From NCBI RefSeq assembly GCF_030687895.1, contig NZ_CP117452.1, positions 4,084,501-4,148,500 on the forward strand: DNA of 64,000 nt, in the 5' to 3' direction. This document shows, piece after piece, positions 17,614-25,340 of the stretch. Position 1 is the first letter of the stretch. Each line of letters begins with the position of its first letter. A program made the position numbers and the translations under genes. Below the pieces are notes generated by a model. That model searched no databases. It was not told the origin of the DNA and was given only the letters and a program-made list of their open reading frames with translations. Source of the stretch: Pseudomonas sp. FP198 (GTDB taxonomy: Bacteria > Pseudomonadota > Gammaproteobacteria > Pseudomonadales > Pseudomonadaceae).

Positions 17614-17994
17614 ATGCCTCGTGGAAGCAAAGACAAATACACCGACAAGCAAAAGCGCAAGGCCGAGCACATCGAAGAGAGTTATGAGCAAAAAGGCGTG
17701 CCAGAGGGCAAGGCCGAAGCTCGGGCCTGGGCGACGGTCAATAAGCAGTCCGGGGGTGGCGAACGCTCCGGTGGGTCCGGCAAGAAAAAACCCGCCGAGG
17801 CCAAGCAATCCGACCGCAAGGAATCGGCCCGGCGCGCCGTCAAGTCGCGTGAAGGCCATCCGCGCACCAGCAAAGCCTCCCATGAGGCGCAGACGGTGGA
17901 CAGCCTGATGAAGGAAGCCCGGGCGAAAAACATCCCCGGTCGCTCGAAGATGCGCAAGCAAGAGTTGGTCGAGGCGTTGCGCAAGGCTGGGTAA
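17614..17994 (+). CDS. Basic protein with C-terminal Rho-N/SAP-like domain
   Basis: A 126-residue, highly basic protein, often labelled plasmid stabilisation protein in related genomes without proof. Residues 1-45 form a helical module (KYTDKQKRKAEHIEESYEQK, then EARAWATVN), residues 46-90 a Gly/Ser/Lys linker, and residues about 93-126 a helix-extended loop-helix module (SLMKEARAKNIPGRSKMRK, then ELVEALR) like the Rho N-terminal or SAP fold, which bind nucleic acid. AGAGGAGGAA before the ATG makes the start firm. A DNA- or RNA-binding role is inferred. Confidence 0.75.
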   Translation: MPRGSKDKYTDKQKRKAEHIEESYEQKGVPEGKAEARAWATVNKQSGGGERSGGSGKKKPAEAKQSDRKESARRAVKSREGHPRTSKASHEAQTVDSLMKEARAKNIPGRSKMRKQELVEALRKAG

Positions 17995-18016
17995 TGGTTG
18001 GCGTCAGCAAGCACGC

Positions 18017-18110
18017 CTTCGCGAGCAGGCTCGCTCCCACACAGGATCTGCGGTGCGCTAGTGTTTCTGCGCCCGGCACAAATCCTGTGGGAGCGAGCCT
18101 GCTCGCGAAA
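18017..18110. repeat. Inverted REP pair 3
   Basis: Arms TTCGCGAGCAGGCTCGCTCCCACA and TGTGGGAGCGAGCCTGCTCGCGAA, a GC variant of the core, lie between the converging 17614 gene and araH. The flanking CAGGATCTG/AAATCCTG extends the symmetry. Confidence 0.9.
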
Positions 18111-18135
18111 GGGGTAGGTCAGCCGCCAGCGATGT

Positions 18136-19104
18136 TCAGCGCTGCTTCAACCGATCGATCACCACCGCCAGCAACAGGATCGAACCACGGATGACGTACT
18201 GGTAGAACGTGTCGATATTCTTCAGGTTCATCGCGTTCTCGATGATCGCGAGTATCAGCACACCGGCAATGACATGGCGAATCATGCCGATCCCGCCACT
18301 CAGCGAAACCCCGCCCAATACACAGGCCGAGATCACCGTCAGCTCGAAGCCTTGGCCGATCATCGGTTGGCCCGAGGTCATGCGCGATGCCAGGATCACA
18401 CCCGCCAGCGCGCCAATCACGCCATGCACGGCGAAGATGATGATCTTGGTGCGATCAACGTTCACCCCCGCCAGCAACGCCGCTTCCTGGTTGCCGCCGA
18501 TGGCCATGGTGTTGCGCCCGTAGGTGGTGTAGTTCAACAACCAGCCGAAGAACAGGAAGCAGACAATCGTGATCAGGATCGGCACCGGCACGCCAAACAG
18601 CTGGCCGTTGCCAAACACGAAGAACGATTCCTGGGACACGCCGACCGCTTTACCGTTGGCGAAGATATACGCCAGGCCGCGAACGATCTGCATCGTCGCC
18701 AGCGTCGTGATCAACGCGTTGACCCGTAGTTTCGCAATGACGATGCCGTTGATCAGACCGACGATCAGGCCCATCACCAGCGCCGCGCTGACACCGAGGA
18801 ACACGCTGTTGGTGTCGCGCATTACCACGGCAGCGACCACGCCGGCACAGGCAATCACCGAGCCCACCGACAGGTCGAAGTGCCCGGAAGCCAGGCAATA
18901 AAGCATGGTGCAGGCGGCAATGCCGGTGGTGGAAATCGCCAGGCCCAGGCCCCGCATGTTCAGCGGCGACAGGAAGTTGTCGATCATCAGGGTGCAGAGC
19001 ACAAAGATGCCGATAGCCGCCAGCAGCATGACCCAGTCGTCGAGGAATCGGCGCAGGTCGAGGGGCTTGCGTGCCGTTGGCAGTGCATTGTTTTGAATGG
19101 TCAT
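18136..19104 (-). CDS. araH: Sugar ABC transporter permease (AraH type)
   Basis: A 322-residue inner-membrane permease of the ribose/arabinose/galactose class (BPD_transp_2) with about ten hydrophobic helices. Class marks are LASGHFDLSVGSVIA, AKLRVNALITTLATMQIVRGL, and the EAA-like GGNQEAALLAGVNVDRTK. It follows araG by nine bases and forms the channel for AraF-AraG. By similarity it is an L-arabinose permease; the neighbouring enzymes suggest D-galactose may be the real cargo, since AraF-type systems take both. Confidence 0.92.
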   Translation of the reverse strand: MTIQNNALPTARKPLDLRRFLDDWVMLLAAIGIFVLCTLMIDNFLSPLNMRGLGLAISTTGIAACTMLYCLASGHFDLSVGSVIACAGVVAAVVMRDTNSVFLGVSAALVMGLIVGLINGIVIAKLRVNALITTLATMQIVRGLAYIFANGKAVGVSQESFFVFGNGQLFGVPVPILITIVCFLFFGWLLNYTTYGRNTMAIGGNQEAALLAGVNVDRTKIIIFAVHGVIGALAGVILASRMTSGQPMIGQGFELTVISACVLGGVSLSGGIGMIRHVIAGVLILAIIENAMNLKNIDTFYQYVIRGSILLLAVVIDRLKQR

Positions 19105-19113
19105 GATTACCTC

Positions 19114-20658
19114 TCAGTTCGCCGCGTCGGCAACGCGTTGGCGCGGCAGCGCCAGTTGCAGCAGGTTGGATTCATTGGCCTGGTCACGCGGCAGCTCACC
19201 GCGCATGGCCCCTTCGCACAGCACCAGGATCCGGTCGGAAATACCCATCACTTCCATCAGGTCGCTGGACACCACGATCACGGCGATGCCATCGGCCGCC
19301 AGGTTGTGGATAATCTGGTAGATCTCGGCTTTCGCACCGATGTCGATGCCCCGTGTCGGCTCGTCCAGCAGCAGGACCTTCATCGGCATCGACAGCCAAC
19401 GCCCGAGGATCGCCTTCTGCTGGTTGCCACCCGACAGGTACATGATTTTCTGACTCGCCGCCGGGGTCTTCACTTTCAGCGACTTGATCTGCTTGTCGGC
19501 GTTGCCCCGCTCCCAATCGCCGCGCAGCAGGCAACCGAGGGTCGAATGGGACGGACGTGCGCTGATGTTGATGTTCTCACCGACACTGCCCAACGGAATG
19601 ATGCCTTCCTTCTTGCGGTCTTCCGGGCAGAGCAGCACGCCAGCGGCGATGGCATCCCGTGGCGAACGCAGTTTCAGTTCCTTGCCGTGCAGGACGAGAC
19701 TGCCCTCGCTCTGACGCTCCAGCCCACTGAGCAAGCGAAACAGCTCGGTACGACCGGCACCGACCAGCCCGAACAAGCCGAGGATTTCGCCTTTGTGCAC
19801 CTCGAAACTCACCGGCTCGCGCAGGCCCGGCCCCAGCAGGCCTTTCACCTGCAGCGCCACATCGCCACGCTCACGCGGACGGTAGTCATAGATGTCCTGA
19901 ATATCGCGACCAACCATGCAGGTGACGAGTTGATCGTGGGTCAACTCGCTCATGTTTTCGAAGGTCCGGACATAACGACCGTCCTTGAAAACCGTCACCG
20001 CATTACAGATTCGAAAGACTTCTTCCATCCGGTGGCTGACGTACAACACCACTTTGCCCTCGTCCCGCAGGCGGGCGATGATCGCCATCAAACGGTCGAT
20101 TTCCCGCGCCGAGAGGCTGCTGGTCGGTTCGTCGAAAGCAATGACGTGGGCGCCACGGGACAAGGCCTTGGCGATTTCCACCAACTGGCGCTGGCCGAGG
20201 GACAGGCGACCGACTTTTTCCTGCGGGTCGATTTCGTCCGCCAGGCCTTTGAGCAGCGCCAACGCCTGCTGGCGCAGCACACCGCGATTGACCAGGCCGA
20301 AACGCGCCGGCAAATGGCCAAGGAACAGATTTTCGGCGACAGTCATTTCCGGCACCAGGTGCAGCTCCTGGTGAATCACCGCCACACCGCTGGCGATACT
20401 GTCGGCGGTGCCTTTGAACGCCATCGTCTGCTCACCGATCTGCAAGTCGCCGCTGCTCGGGATATAGGCGCCGCCAAGGATCTTGAGCAGCGTGGACTTG
20501 CCCGCGCCGTTTTCACCCATCAGGGCATGAACCTGCCCTGGATGGGCGACGAAACTGATATTGGCCAGGGCCTGCACGCCGGGAAAGGTCTTGCCGATCC
20601 CGTTGAATCGCAAGCTGCCGCCAGTGTTGTGTTGCCGTGTCGCTGTTTGCGCTTGCAT
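19114..20658 (-). CDS. araG: Sugar ABC transporter ATP-binding protein (AraG type)
   Basis: A 514-residue ATPase with two fused ABC domains, as in all sugar importers of this class. The first has Walker A GENGAGKST, signature LSLGQRQLVE and Walker B VIAFDEPTSS; the second has a degenerate P-loop (GLVGAGRTEL) with signature YLSGGNQQKA and LLLDEPTRGID. The start is set at 20658 by GAGGTGGTT before the ATG, 13 codons inside the longest frame. It couples to AraH and AraF in the operon araF-araG-araH. Confidence 0.93.
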   Translation of the reverse strand: MQAQTATRQHNTGGSLRFNGIGKTFPGVQALANISFVAHPGQVHALMGENGAGKSTLLKILGGAYIPSSGDLQIGEQTMAFKGTADSIASGVAVIHQELHLVPEMTVAENLFLGHLPARFGLVNRGVLRQQALALLKGLADEIDPQEKVGRLSLGQRQLVEIAKALSRGAHVIAFDEPTSSLSAREIDRLMAIIARLRDEGKVVLYVSHRMEEVFRICNAVTVFKDGRYVRTFENMSELTHDQLVTCMVGRDIQDIYDYRPRERGDVALQVKGLLGPGLREPVSFEVHKGEILGLFGLVGAGRTELFRLLSGLERQSEGSLVLHGKELKLRSPRDAIAAGVLLCPEDRKKEGIIPLGSVGENINISARPSHSTLGCLLRGDWERGNADKQIKSLKVKTPAASQKIMYLSGGNQQKAILGRWLSMPMKVLLLDEPTRGIDIGAKAEIYQIIHNLAADGIAVIVVSSDLMEVMGISDRILVLCEGAMRGELPRDQANESNLLQLALPRQRVADAAN

Positions 20659-20733
20659 AACCACCTCGAACTCACAGAGATCAAGCGGCCCGGTCACGCC
20701 TGTGACCAGGGCCGCTTTTGAATCAACCAGCCG

Positions 20734-21738
20734 TCAATTCCACAGGCCGATCTTTTCCAGTTCCTGCTTGAAGTTCTCCCGGGTGATCAGCGTCACCTCA
20801 TCCATGGCGGTGTACTTCGGCGGCTCCTTGCCGGTGGTGATCCACTCGTACATCATTTCGGCGGTCTTGTAGCCTTCGATGTGCGGGCTTGGCAGCATCG
20901 AGCCGAAGAAGCCGCTGTCGGGTTTCTTCAGTTCGCCGATGGCGTCGGTGCCATTGATGCCGATACCGATCACATTGGCCGCCTTGAAGCCGGCTGCTTC
21001 GGTAGCGCGCACGCCACCCAGCACGGTGTTGTCATTCATGCCGCCGATGATCAGGTTTTTCGCGGCGCTTGGCAGCTTGACCAATGCCGAGTTGGTGGAG
21101 TCCATGCTGCCAGGGACGTCGAGGGTCTTGAGCGCCGAATAAAGGATATGGTCTTCCGGCATCCCGGCCTTCTTCAGGGCATCGACCGAACCATCGGTGC
21201 GCTTCTTGCCGGTGTCCAGCTCGTTGAAGGTGTTGATCACCGCGTAGGTGTCCTTCCAGTCCCAGTTGCGTTTTTTCGCTTCGGCAGCCATCGCGGCGCC
21301 CTGTTTCTGGCCCACCTCGAACGCGGCCATGCCCAGGTACGGCACGTCTTCCATGAATTTACCGCTGGCGTCGACGAAACGGTCGTCCACGGCGATCACC
21401 TTGAGGTCGTTGAGCTTGGCCTTGGCCATGATGGCCGGGCCCAGGGACACGTCCGGCGGGCAGATCACAAAGCCCTTGGCACCGTTGGCGGCCAGGCTGT
21501 CGATAGCGGAGAGGGTTTTCTCGCCGTCAGGCACGGCGATCTTGATCAACTGGAAGCCTTTGTCCTTGGCCGCCTTCTCGGCGAATGCCCATTCGGTCTG
21601 GAACCAGGGCTCCTCGGCCTGCTTGACCAGGAAACCGATTTTTACCGCATCGGCCGCCAGCAGGTGGCTGCTGAGACTGAACGCGGTAACCGCCAGGGCG
21701 GCGCGACACAGGGAACGGATCCCACGACGATGTTTCAT
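20734..21738 (-). CDS. araF: Periplasmic L-arabinose/D-galactose-binding protein (AraF type)
   Basis: A 334-residue exported binding protein: signal peptide (about 1-27, ending SSHLLAAD), then a type I periplasmic fold closely parallel to Escherichia coli AraF (KIGFLVKQAEEPWFQTEW, AVPDGEKTL, VIAVDDRFVD, GGMNDNTVLGGVRATE, GIGINGTDA). The Escherichia coli protein binds L-arabinose and D-galactose about equally well, and the binding-site GMND and the MAA segment are kept here. AAGGAGTCAGCT sets the ATG at 21738. First gene of araFGH, with a palindromic operator upstream. Confidence 0.93.
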   Translation of the reverse strand: MKHRRGIRSLCRAALAVTAFSLSSHLLAADAVKIGFLVKQAEEPWFQTEWAFAEKAAKDKGFQLIKIAVPDGEKTLSAIDSLAANGAKGFVICPPDVSLGPAIMAKAKLNDLKVIAVDDRFVDASGKFMEDVPYLGMAAFEVGQKQGAAMAAEAKKRNWDWKDTYAVINTFNELDTGKKRTDGSVDALKKAGMPEDHILYSALKTLDVPGSMDSTNSALVKLPSAAKNLIIGGMNDNTVLGGVRATEAAGFKAANVIGIGINGTDAIGELKKPDSGFFGSMLPSPHIEGYKTAEMMYEWITTGKEPPKYTAMDEVTLITRENFKQELEKIGLWN

Positions 21739-21855
21739 AGCTGACTCCTTGTTTTTTTTATTGAAAGCCAAACGTCCAGGGATCTGCTCCACGTTGGTGG
21801 AAATGCGCAGGCTGGCCGGTCAAATCGTGTTACTGCACAGCATAGGTCTAAATAG

Positions 21856-21875
21856 TCATATCGTATGATGATTGG
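21856..21875. promoter_or_regulatory. Putative GntR-type operator upstream of araFGH
   Basis: TCATA-TCG-TATGA is a perfect inverted repeat running into TGATTGG. A related site (AATCAT-CAT-ATGATT, then GG) lies before the GntR gene at 24625; both contain ATGATTGG in the same orientation. The araF -10 candidate (TATGCT on the minus strand, just downstream) would place this site over the -35 region, as expected for a repressor. Confidence 0.55.
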
Positions 21876-21912
21876 ATTACAGGCGAAGTTTCCCACTGCA
21901 ATCCAGGAATAT

Positions 21913-22731
21913 TCAGTCGTGGTACATGACCGAACGTCCACCATCAATGGTGATGCATGAAGCGTTGATGAAAGGTGCTTCGTCACTGGCCAGGAACACC
22001 GCCGTCATTGCCACTTCGATCGGCTGGCCGATACGCCGTGGCGGGTGCAGATCCAGCGCACGCTGGCGTTCAGCCCGGGGATCGGCAAAGCCATTCCAGT
22101 AATCGATATTCAGTTGGGTCTCGATGTAGCCCGGCGCAATGGCATTCACCCGCACGCCTTTGGGGGCGTATTCGATGCCGAGGGCACGGGTCAGCCCGAG
22201 CAGCCCATGCTTGGCCACCGGGTAAGGGAAACAGCCGGGAATGATGTGGGACGAATGGGTCGACGCGATGTTGATGATGCTGCCCACGCCCTGCTCGATC
22301 ATCTGTGGCAATACGGCCTTGCAGCCATACCAGGCACCGTCCAGGTCGATGGCGAAGCAGCGGCGCCAGTCTTCCTCGGTCATTTCCAGGGGGTCGCGAA
22401 ATACATTGACGCCAGCGCAGTTCACCAATACGTCGATGCGACCATGCAGTTCAACCGCGCGCCGGGCCATGGTGTGCAGATCCTGCTGGCTTGAAACATC
22501 GACCTTGAGTGCCTGTACATCCGCACCGCGCCCACGCCAATGGGCGGCGACGGCCTCGACTTTTTCAGCCTGGATGTCGCTGATGACCAGCCGCGCCTGT
22601 TGTGAAGCAAACGCAGCAACGATCGCCTCGCCAATGCCCTGGGCAGCACCCGTCAGCAGCACGACCTTGCCTTTCAACCGTTCGCCCTGCGGTGGCTCCG
22701 GCACCGGTGGCAAGCAAAGCGCTTCAGCCAT
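21913..22731 (-). CDS. SDR-family sugar dehydrogenase, probable D-galactose 1-dehydrogenase
   Basis: A 272-residue short-chain dehydrogenase: NAD(P) motif TGAAQGIG (residues 27-34), NCAG near 104-107, catalytic Ser157, Tyr170 and Lys174 (YPVAK). With the SMP-30 lactonase upstream and an AraFGH importer downstream it most likely oxidises an aldose (D-galactose and/or L-arabinose) to the 1,5- or 1,4-lactone. The ATG at 22731 gives the normal SDR length; a GTG at 22863 would add 44 poorly family-like residues. It has its own promoter, which is a twin of the dgoK promoter, favouring galactose. Confidence 0.85.
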   Translation of the reverse strand: MAEALCLPPVPEPPQGERLKGKVVLLTGAAQGIGEAIVAAFASQQARLVISDIQAEKVEAVAAHWRGRGADVQALKVDVSSQQDLHTMARRAVELHGRIDVLVNCAGVNVFRDPLEMTEEDWRRCFAIDLDGAWYGCKAVLPQMIEQGVGSIINIASTHSSHIIPGCFPYPVAKHGLLGLTRALGIEYAPKGVRVNAIAPGYIETQLNIDYWNGFADPRAERQRALDLHPPRRIGQPIEVAMTAVFLASDEAPFINASCITIDGGRSVMYHD

Positions 22732-22907
22732 GAACCTGGGCTCCGGTGGCAAGGCACGAGAAAAACCGGGCACCCAAGGGTGACCGGTCAGGAAACGGCG
22801 GAACGGACAGTAGCTGGCGAACGCCGCTGAGGCGTCCGGAGGAAATTCGATGCATCGCTTCACCTGTTTTGTTTTTTTAGTGTGAGTGCGTATTGCTGAT
22901 GGAGCCG

Positions 22908-22937
22908 ACTATAAACCCGACCGCCAAATAATCTCAA
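22908..22937 (-). promoter_or_regulatory. SDR gene promoter, twin of the dgoK promoter
   Basis: TTGAGA (22932-22937), 18-base spacer, TATAGT (22908-22913) on the minus strand. Boxes and spacing match those of the dgoK promoter exactly. Confidence 0.75.
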
Positions 22938-22951
22938 TATATATATTTACA

Positions 22952-22966
22952 TCCCATATTTTGGGA
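22952..22966. promoter_or_regulatory. Operator TCCCA-N5-TGGGA upstream of the SDR gene
   Basis: TCCCA-TATTT-TGGGA, 14 bases upstream of the -35 box and one base past the stop codon of the lactonase gene. It has the same half-sites and the same position as the site at 15839-15853. Confidence 0.7.
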
Positions 22967-22967
22967 T

Positions 22968-23843
22968 TTAACCAGCAAACCTCGTACAAGGCACACCCGG
23001 CACGTCCACTCGCATGGATAGCACCGCACCGTCCAGCGGATGCCCAAGCGGACTTTCTGCACTGGTGATGTACAGCGTCCGCAGATCGTCCCCACCGAAT
23101 ACACAACTGGTGGGACGGCTGACCGGCAACTCGATCACCCGATCGACATGGCCGTCCGGGTGCAGCCGCAGCAGGCAACTGCCATCCCAGCGAGCGTTCC
23201 AGATGTAACCTTGCGCATCCATCGCCGAACCGTCCGGCCCGCCACGGGAATGGGGGCCGAACCAGACCTCCGCGGGCGCGAGTTTGCCGTCGGGGTAGAT
23301 GAAGTGCCGATACAGCGTGCCATCGAGGCTCTCACCGAAATACACCGTCGTGCCATCGGGGCTCCATAGCAGCGTGTTTGGAATGCCCAGCCCGCGCAGC
23401 AGGGGCATCACCCGGCCATCGCCGCCGACACGGAACAGGCCGCCGGAACGTCGCTCGATCGGCAGGTCCTCGCCCTCTTCACCGATGTTGTTTTGCATGG
23501 TGCCCAGCCAAAGCTGGCCCAGCGCATCACAGCGAGCTTCATTGGCACGATTGCCAGGCTGGGGATCGGCCATGCACAGCAGCTTCAGGCGTGGCTCCAG
23601 CCCAGGCGAATCCAGGTCCAGTCGATAGACGCCACTGCTCAATGTCACCAACGCATCGCCGCTCTGGGTCGGGATGAAGGCGGAAACGTGTTCGGGCATC
23701 TGCCAGATCTGTACATTGGCGCCGATCAGCCGCAGCGCCTGCTTGCCGGCGATATCGACCCAATACAGCGCCTGGGTCGGCTCGTCCCAGAACGGTCCCT
23801 CGCCCAGTTTCGCCCGATGTTCCGTCACAGCCGTCCAGTTCAT
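22968..23843 (-). CDS. SMP-30/gluconolactonase family sugar lactonase
   Basis: A 291-residue six-bladed beta-propeller lactonase. Metal ligands expected for the family are present: Glu15 (LGEGPFW), Asn156 (GIPNTLLW) and Asp204 (GGPDGSAMD); Arg99 and Asn101 in GNRANEARCD fit the substrate-binding pair. It should open the sugar lactone made by the SDR enzyme to the free aldonate, which for galactose feeds DgoD. It overlaps the GntR gene by four bases (ATGA), so the two are co-translated. GGGAGGTTGCA precedes the ATG. Galactono- versus arabinonolactone preference is not decided by sequence. Confidence 0.9.
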   Translation of the reverse strand: MNWTAVTEHRAKLGEGPFWDEPTQALYWVDIAGKQALRLIGANVQIWQMPEHVSAFIPTQSGDALVTLSSGVYRLDLDSPGLEPRLKLLCMADPQPGNRANEARCDALGQLWLGTMQNNIGEEGEDLPIERRSGGLFRVGGDGRVMPLLRGLGIPNTLLWSPDGTTVYFGESLDGTLYRHFIYPDGKLAPAEVWFGPHSRGGPDGSAMDAQGYIWNARWDGSCLLRLHPDGHVDRVIELPVSRPTSCVFGGDDLRTLYITSAESPLGHPLDGAVLSMRVDVPGVPCTRFAG

Positions 23844-24586
23844 TGCAACCTCCCGTTCCCGGCTCGCCCGGTATTGTCTGTTCGACCGGCCATGACGTCG
23901 GGGTAGAAGCGCTTGATGGCCAGGTCAGCGTTATCGATCAGGGTCATGCAGGCCCAGACGCCACGCGCCGCGTCGCGCTCGGCGATGGCTTCGGCGATAT
24001 CCTTGTGGATCGGCAAGGTCCGCCGCAATTCGTCCGGATCGGCCGCCGACACCTCGAACGAGACCGCCAGCAACGCGCCCAGGGCCGGAACCATCTGTTC
24101 GATGAATTGATTGTGGCTGGCGGCGAGAATGCATTCGTGGAAAAACTGGTCGGCGAGGTTGTAATCGGCGCCGCTGTCCACCGCCCGCTCCAGCGCATGA
24201 TAAGCCAGGCGGATCGCCTGCACCTGATCAGCCGTCGCCCGCTCGCAGGCCCAGCGCACCGCCATCGGTTCGATGGTGCGCCGCAGGTCCAGCAGGTCGT
24301 CGACGAAGTTTTCCGGCAGGCCGCTGCGTGACAGCCAGCCAACCACCTGCGGGTCGAACAGGTTCCAGCGGCGCACCGGCAGTACTCGCGTGCCGACTTT
24401 CGGGCCGACTTCCAACATGCCTTTGGCCACCAGCGTCTTGATTGCCTCACGGATCACCGTGCGGCTGACGCCCAGTTGCTCGCCCAGATCGGCCTCGACC
24501 TTGATGGTTTGCCCAGGCTTGACCTGGCCGGCGGCAATCCAGCCACCCAGCCAATCGACGGTCGACGCGTGAAAACTGCTGGACAT
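23840..24586 (-). CDS. FadR-subfamily GntR transcriptional regulator
   Basis: A 248-residue repressor-type protein: an N-terminal winged helix (about 10-75, with KVEADLGEQLGVSRTVIREAIKTLVAKGML) and a C-terminal all-helical FCD ligand domain (DLRRTIEPMAVRWACERAT ... FHECILAASHN), whose Asp/His residues bind a metal and a small acid or sugar acid. It leads the lactonase gene and is followed by the SDR and araFGH genes. A palindrome in its own upstream region (24625-24641) resembles one upstream of araF, suggesting autoregulation and control of the importer. Confidence 0.9.
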   Translation of the reverse strand: MSSSFHASTVDWLGGWIAAGQVKPGQTIKVEADLGEQLGVSRTVIREAIKTLVAKGMLEVGPKVGTRVLPVRRWNLFDPQVVGWLSRSGLPENFVDDLLDLRRTIEPMAVRWACERATADQVQAIRLAYHALERAVDSGADYNLADQFFHECILAASHNQFIEQMVPALGALLAVSFEVSAADPDELRRTLPIHKDIAEAIAERDAARGVWACMTLIDNADLAIKRFYPDVMAGRTDNTGRAGNGRLQ

Positions 24587-24624
24587 GACTACCCCGTGGG
24601 CTTTTCTTATCAGGCGCCCACGCT

Positions 24625-24641
24625 AATCATCATATGATTGG
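24625..24641. promoter_or_regulatory. Putative operator upstream of the GntR gene
   Basis: AATCAT-CAT-ATGATT is a perfect inverted repeat 39 bases before the GntR start codon, followed by GG; it shares ATGATTGG with the araF site at 21868-21875. Confidence 0.55.
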
Positions 24642-24668
24642 GTGTCAATTTGAATTTGCGCAACTACT

Positions 24669-24756
24669 GTAGGAGCGAGCTTGCTCGCGATAGCGGTCGG
24701 TCTGCATAAAAAGATGTCGACTATGCTGCCGCTTTCGCGAGCAGGCTCGCTCCCAC
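24669..24756. repeat. Inverted REP pair 4
   Basis: Left arm TGTAGGAGCGAGCTTGCTCGCGATAGCGG, right arm CCGCTTTCGCGAGCAGGCTCGCTCCCAC-like, between the GntR gene and the DUF1285 gene. Confidence 0.88.
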
Positions 24757-24763
24757 GCAGGAT

Positions 24764-25324
24764 TCAGGGCTCAAGGCCGATGGGGAAAAACACGCCACCG
24801 CTCCACACACCCAACCAGCGCTGACCATCGATCTCGCGACTCACCGCCAGCTCCACCAGTTGATAGAACACGTTGCGATGAATCAGCGCTTCGAGGTTGC
24901 TGCGCACATGCACGTACGGCGCAGGCTCCTGGGTCTGGGGGTCGATGACCACCCGCATCGGATGATCGGGGCCGGCTTCGGTGGTTTCCTCGACATTGGT
25001 AGTAAAGCGCAACAACTGCCCTTCCCCCTCCCCCTCGACCTCAAGGGTCACGGCCACGAACGGGGCGTCGTCGACTTTGATGCCGACTTTTTCCACAGGG
25101 GTAATCAGGAAATAATCATCGCCGTCGCGGCGAATGATGGTGGAGAACAGCTTGACCATCGGCTTGCGCCCGATCGGCGTGCCCAGGTAATACCAGGTCC
25201 CATCACGGGCGATGCGCATGTCGATGTCGCCGCAGAAGTCGGGGTTCCACAAGTGGACCGGCGGCAGGCCTTTGGTCTTCGGGATCTGTCCCAGCAGGTC
25301 ATTGGCTTTTTGCGGTCCGCTCAT
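24764..25324 (-). CDS. DUF1285 domain-containing protein
   Basis: A 186-residue cytoplasmic protein filling the whole DUF1285 family: PPVHLWNPDFCGDIDMRI at the N-terminus, GTWYYLGTPIGRKPMVKLF, then YFLITPVEKVGI and a C-terminal NVFYQLVELAV helix and GVWSGGVFFPIG. All-beta, split-barrel-like structures are known for the family but the function is not. AAGGAGTCACC precedes the ATG. It follows the DUF4823 lipoprotein by 16 bases and is likely co-transcribed with it. Confidence 0.9.
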   Translation of the reverse strand: MSGPQKANDLLGQIPKTKGLPPVHLWNPDFCGDIDMRIARDGTWYYLGTPIGRKPMVKLFSTIIRRDGDDYFLITPVEKVGIKVDDAPFVAVTLEVEGEGEGQLLRFTTNVEETTEAGPDHPMRVVIDPQTQEPAPYVHVRSNLEALIHRNVFYQLVELAVSREIDGQRWLGVWSGGVFFPIGLEP

Positions 25325-25340
25325 GGTGACTCCTTGAAAT

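Noticed and set aside
18880..20721. A 613-codon plus-strand frame opposite araG and araH
   Set aside because: Antisense to certain ABC transporter genes, no domain, no start signal.
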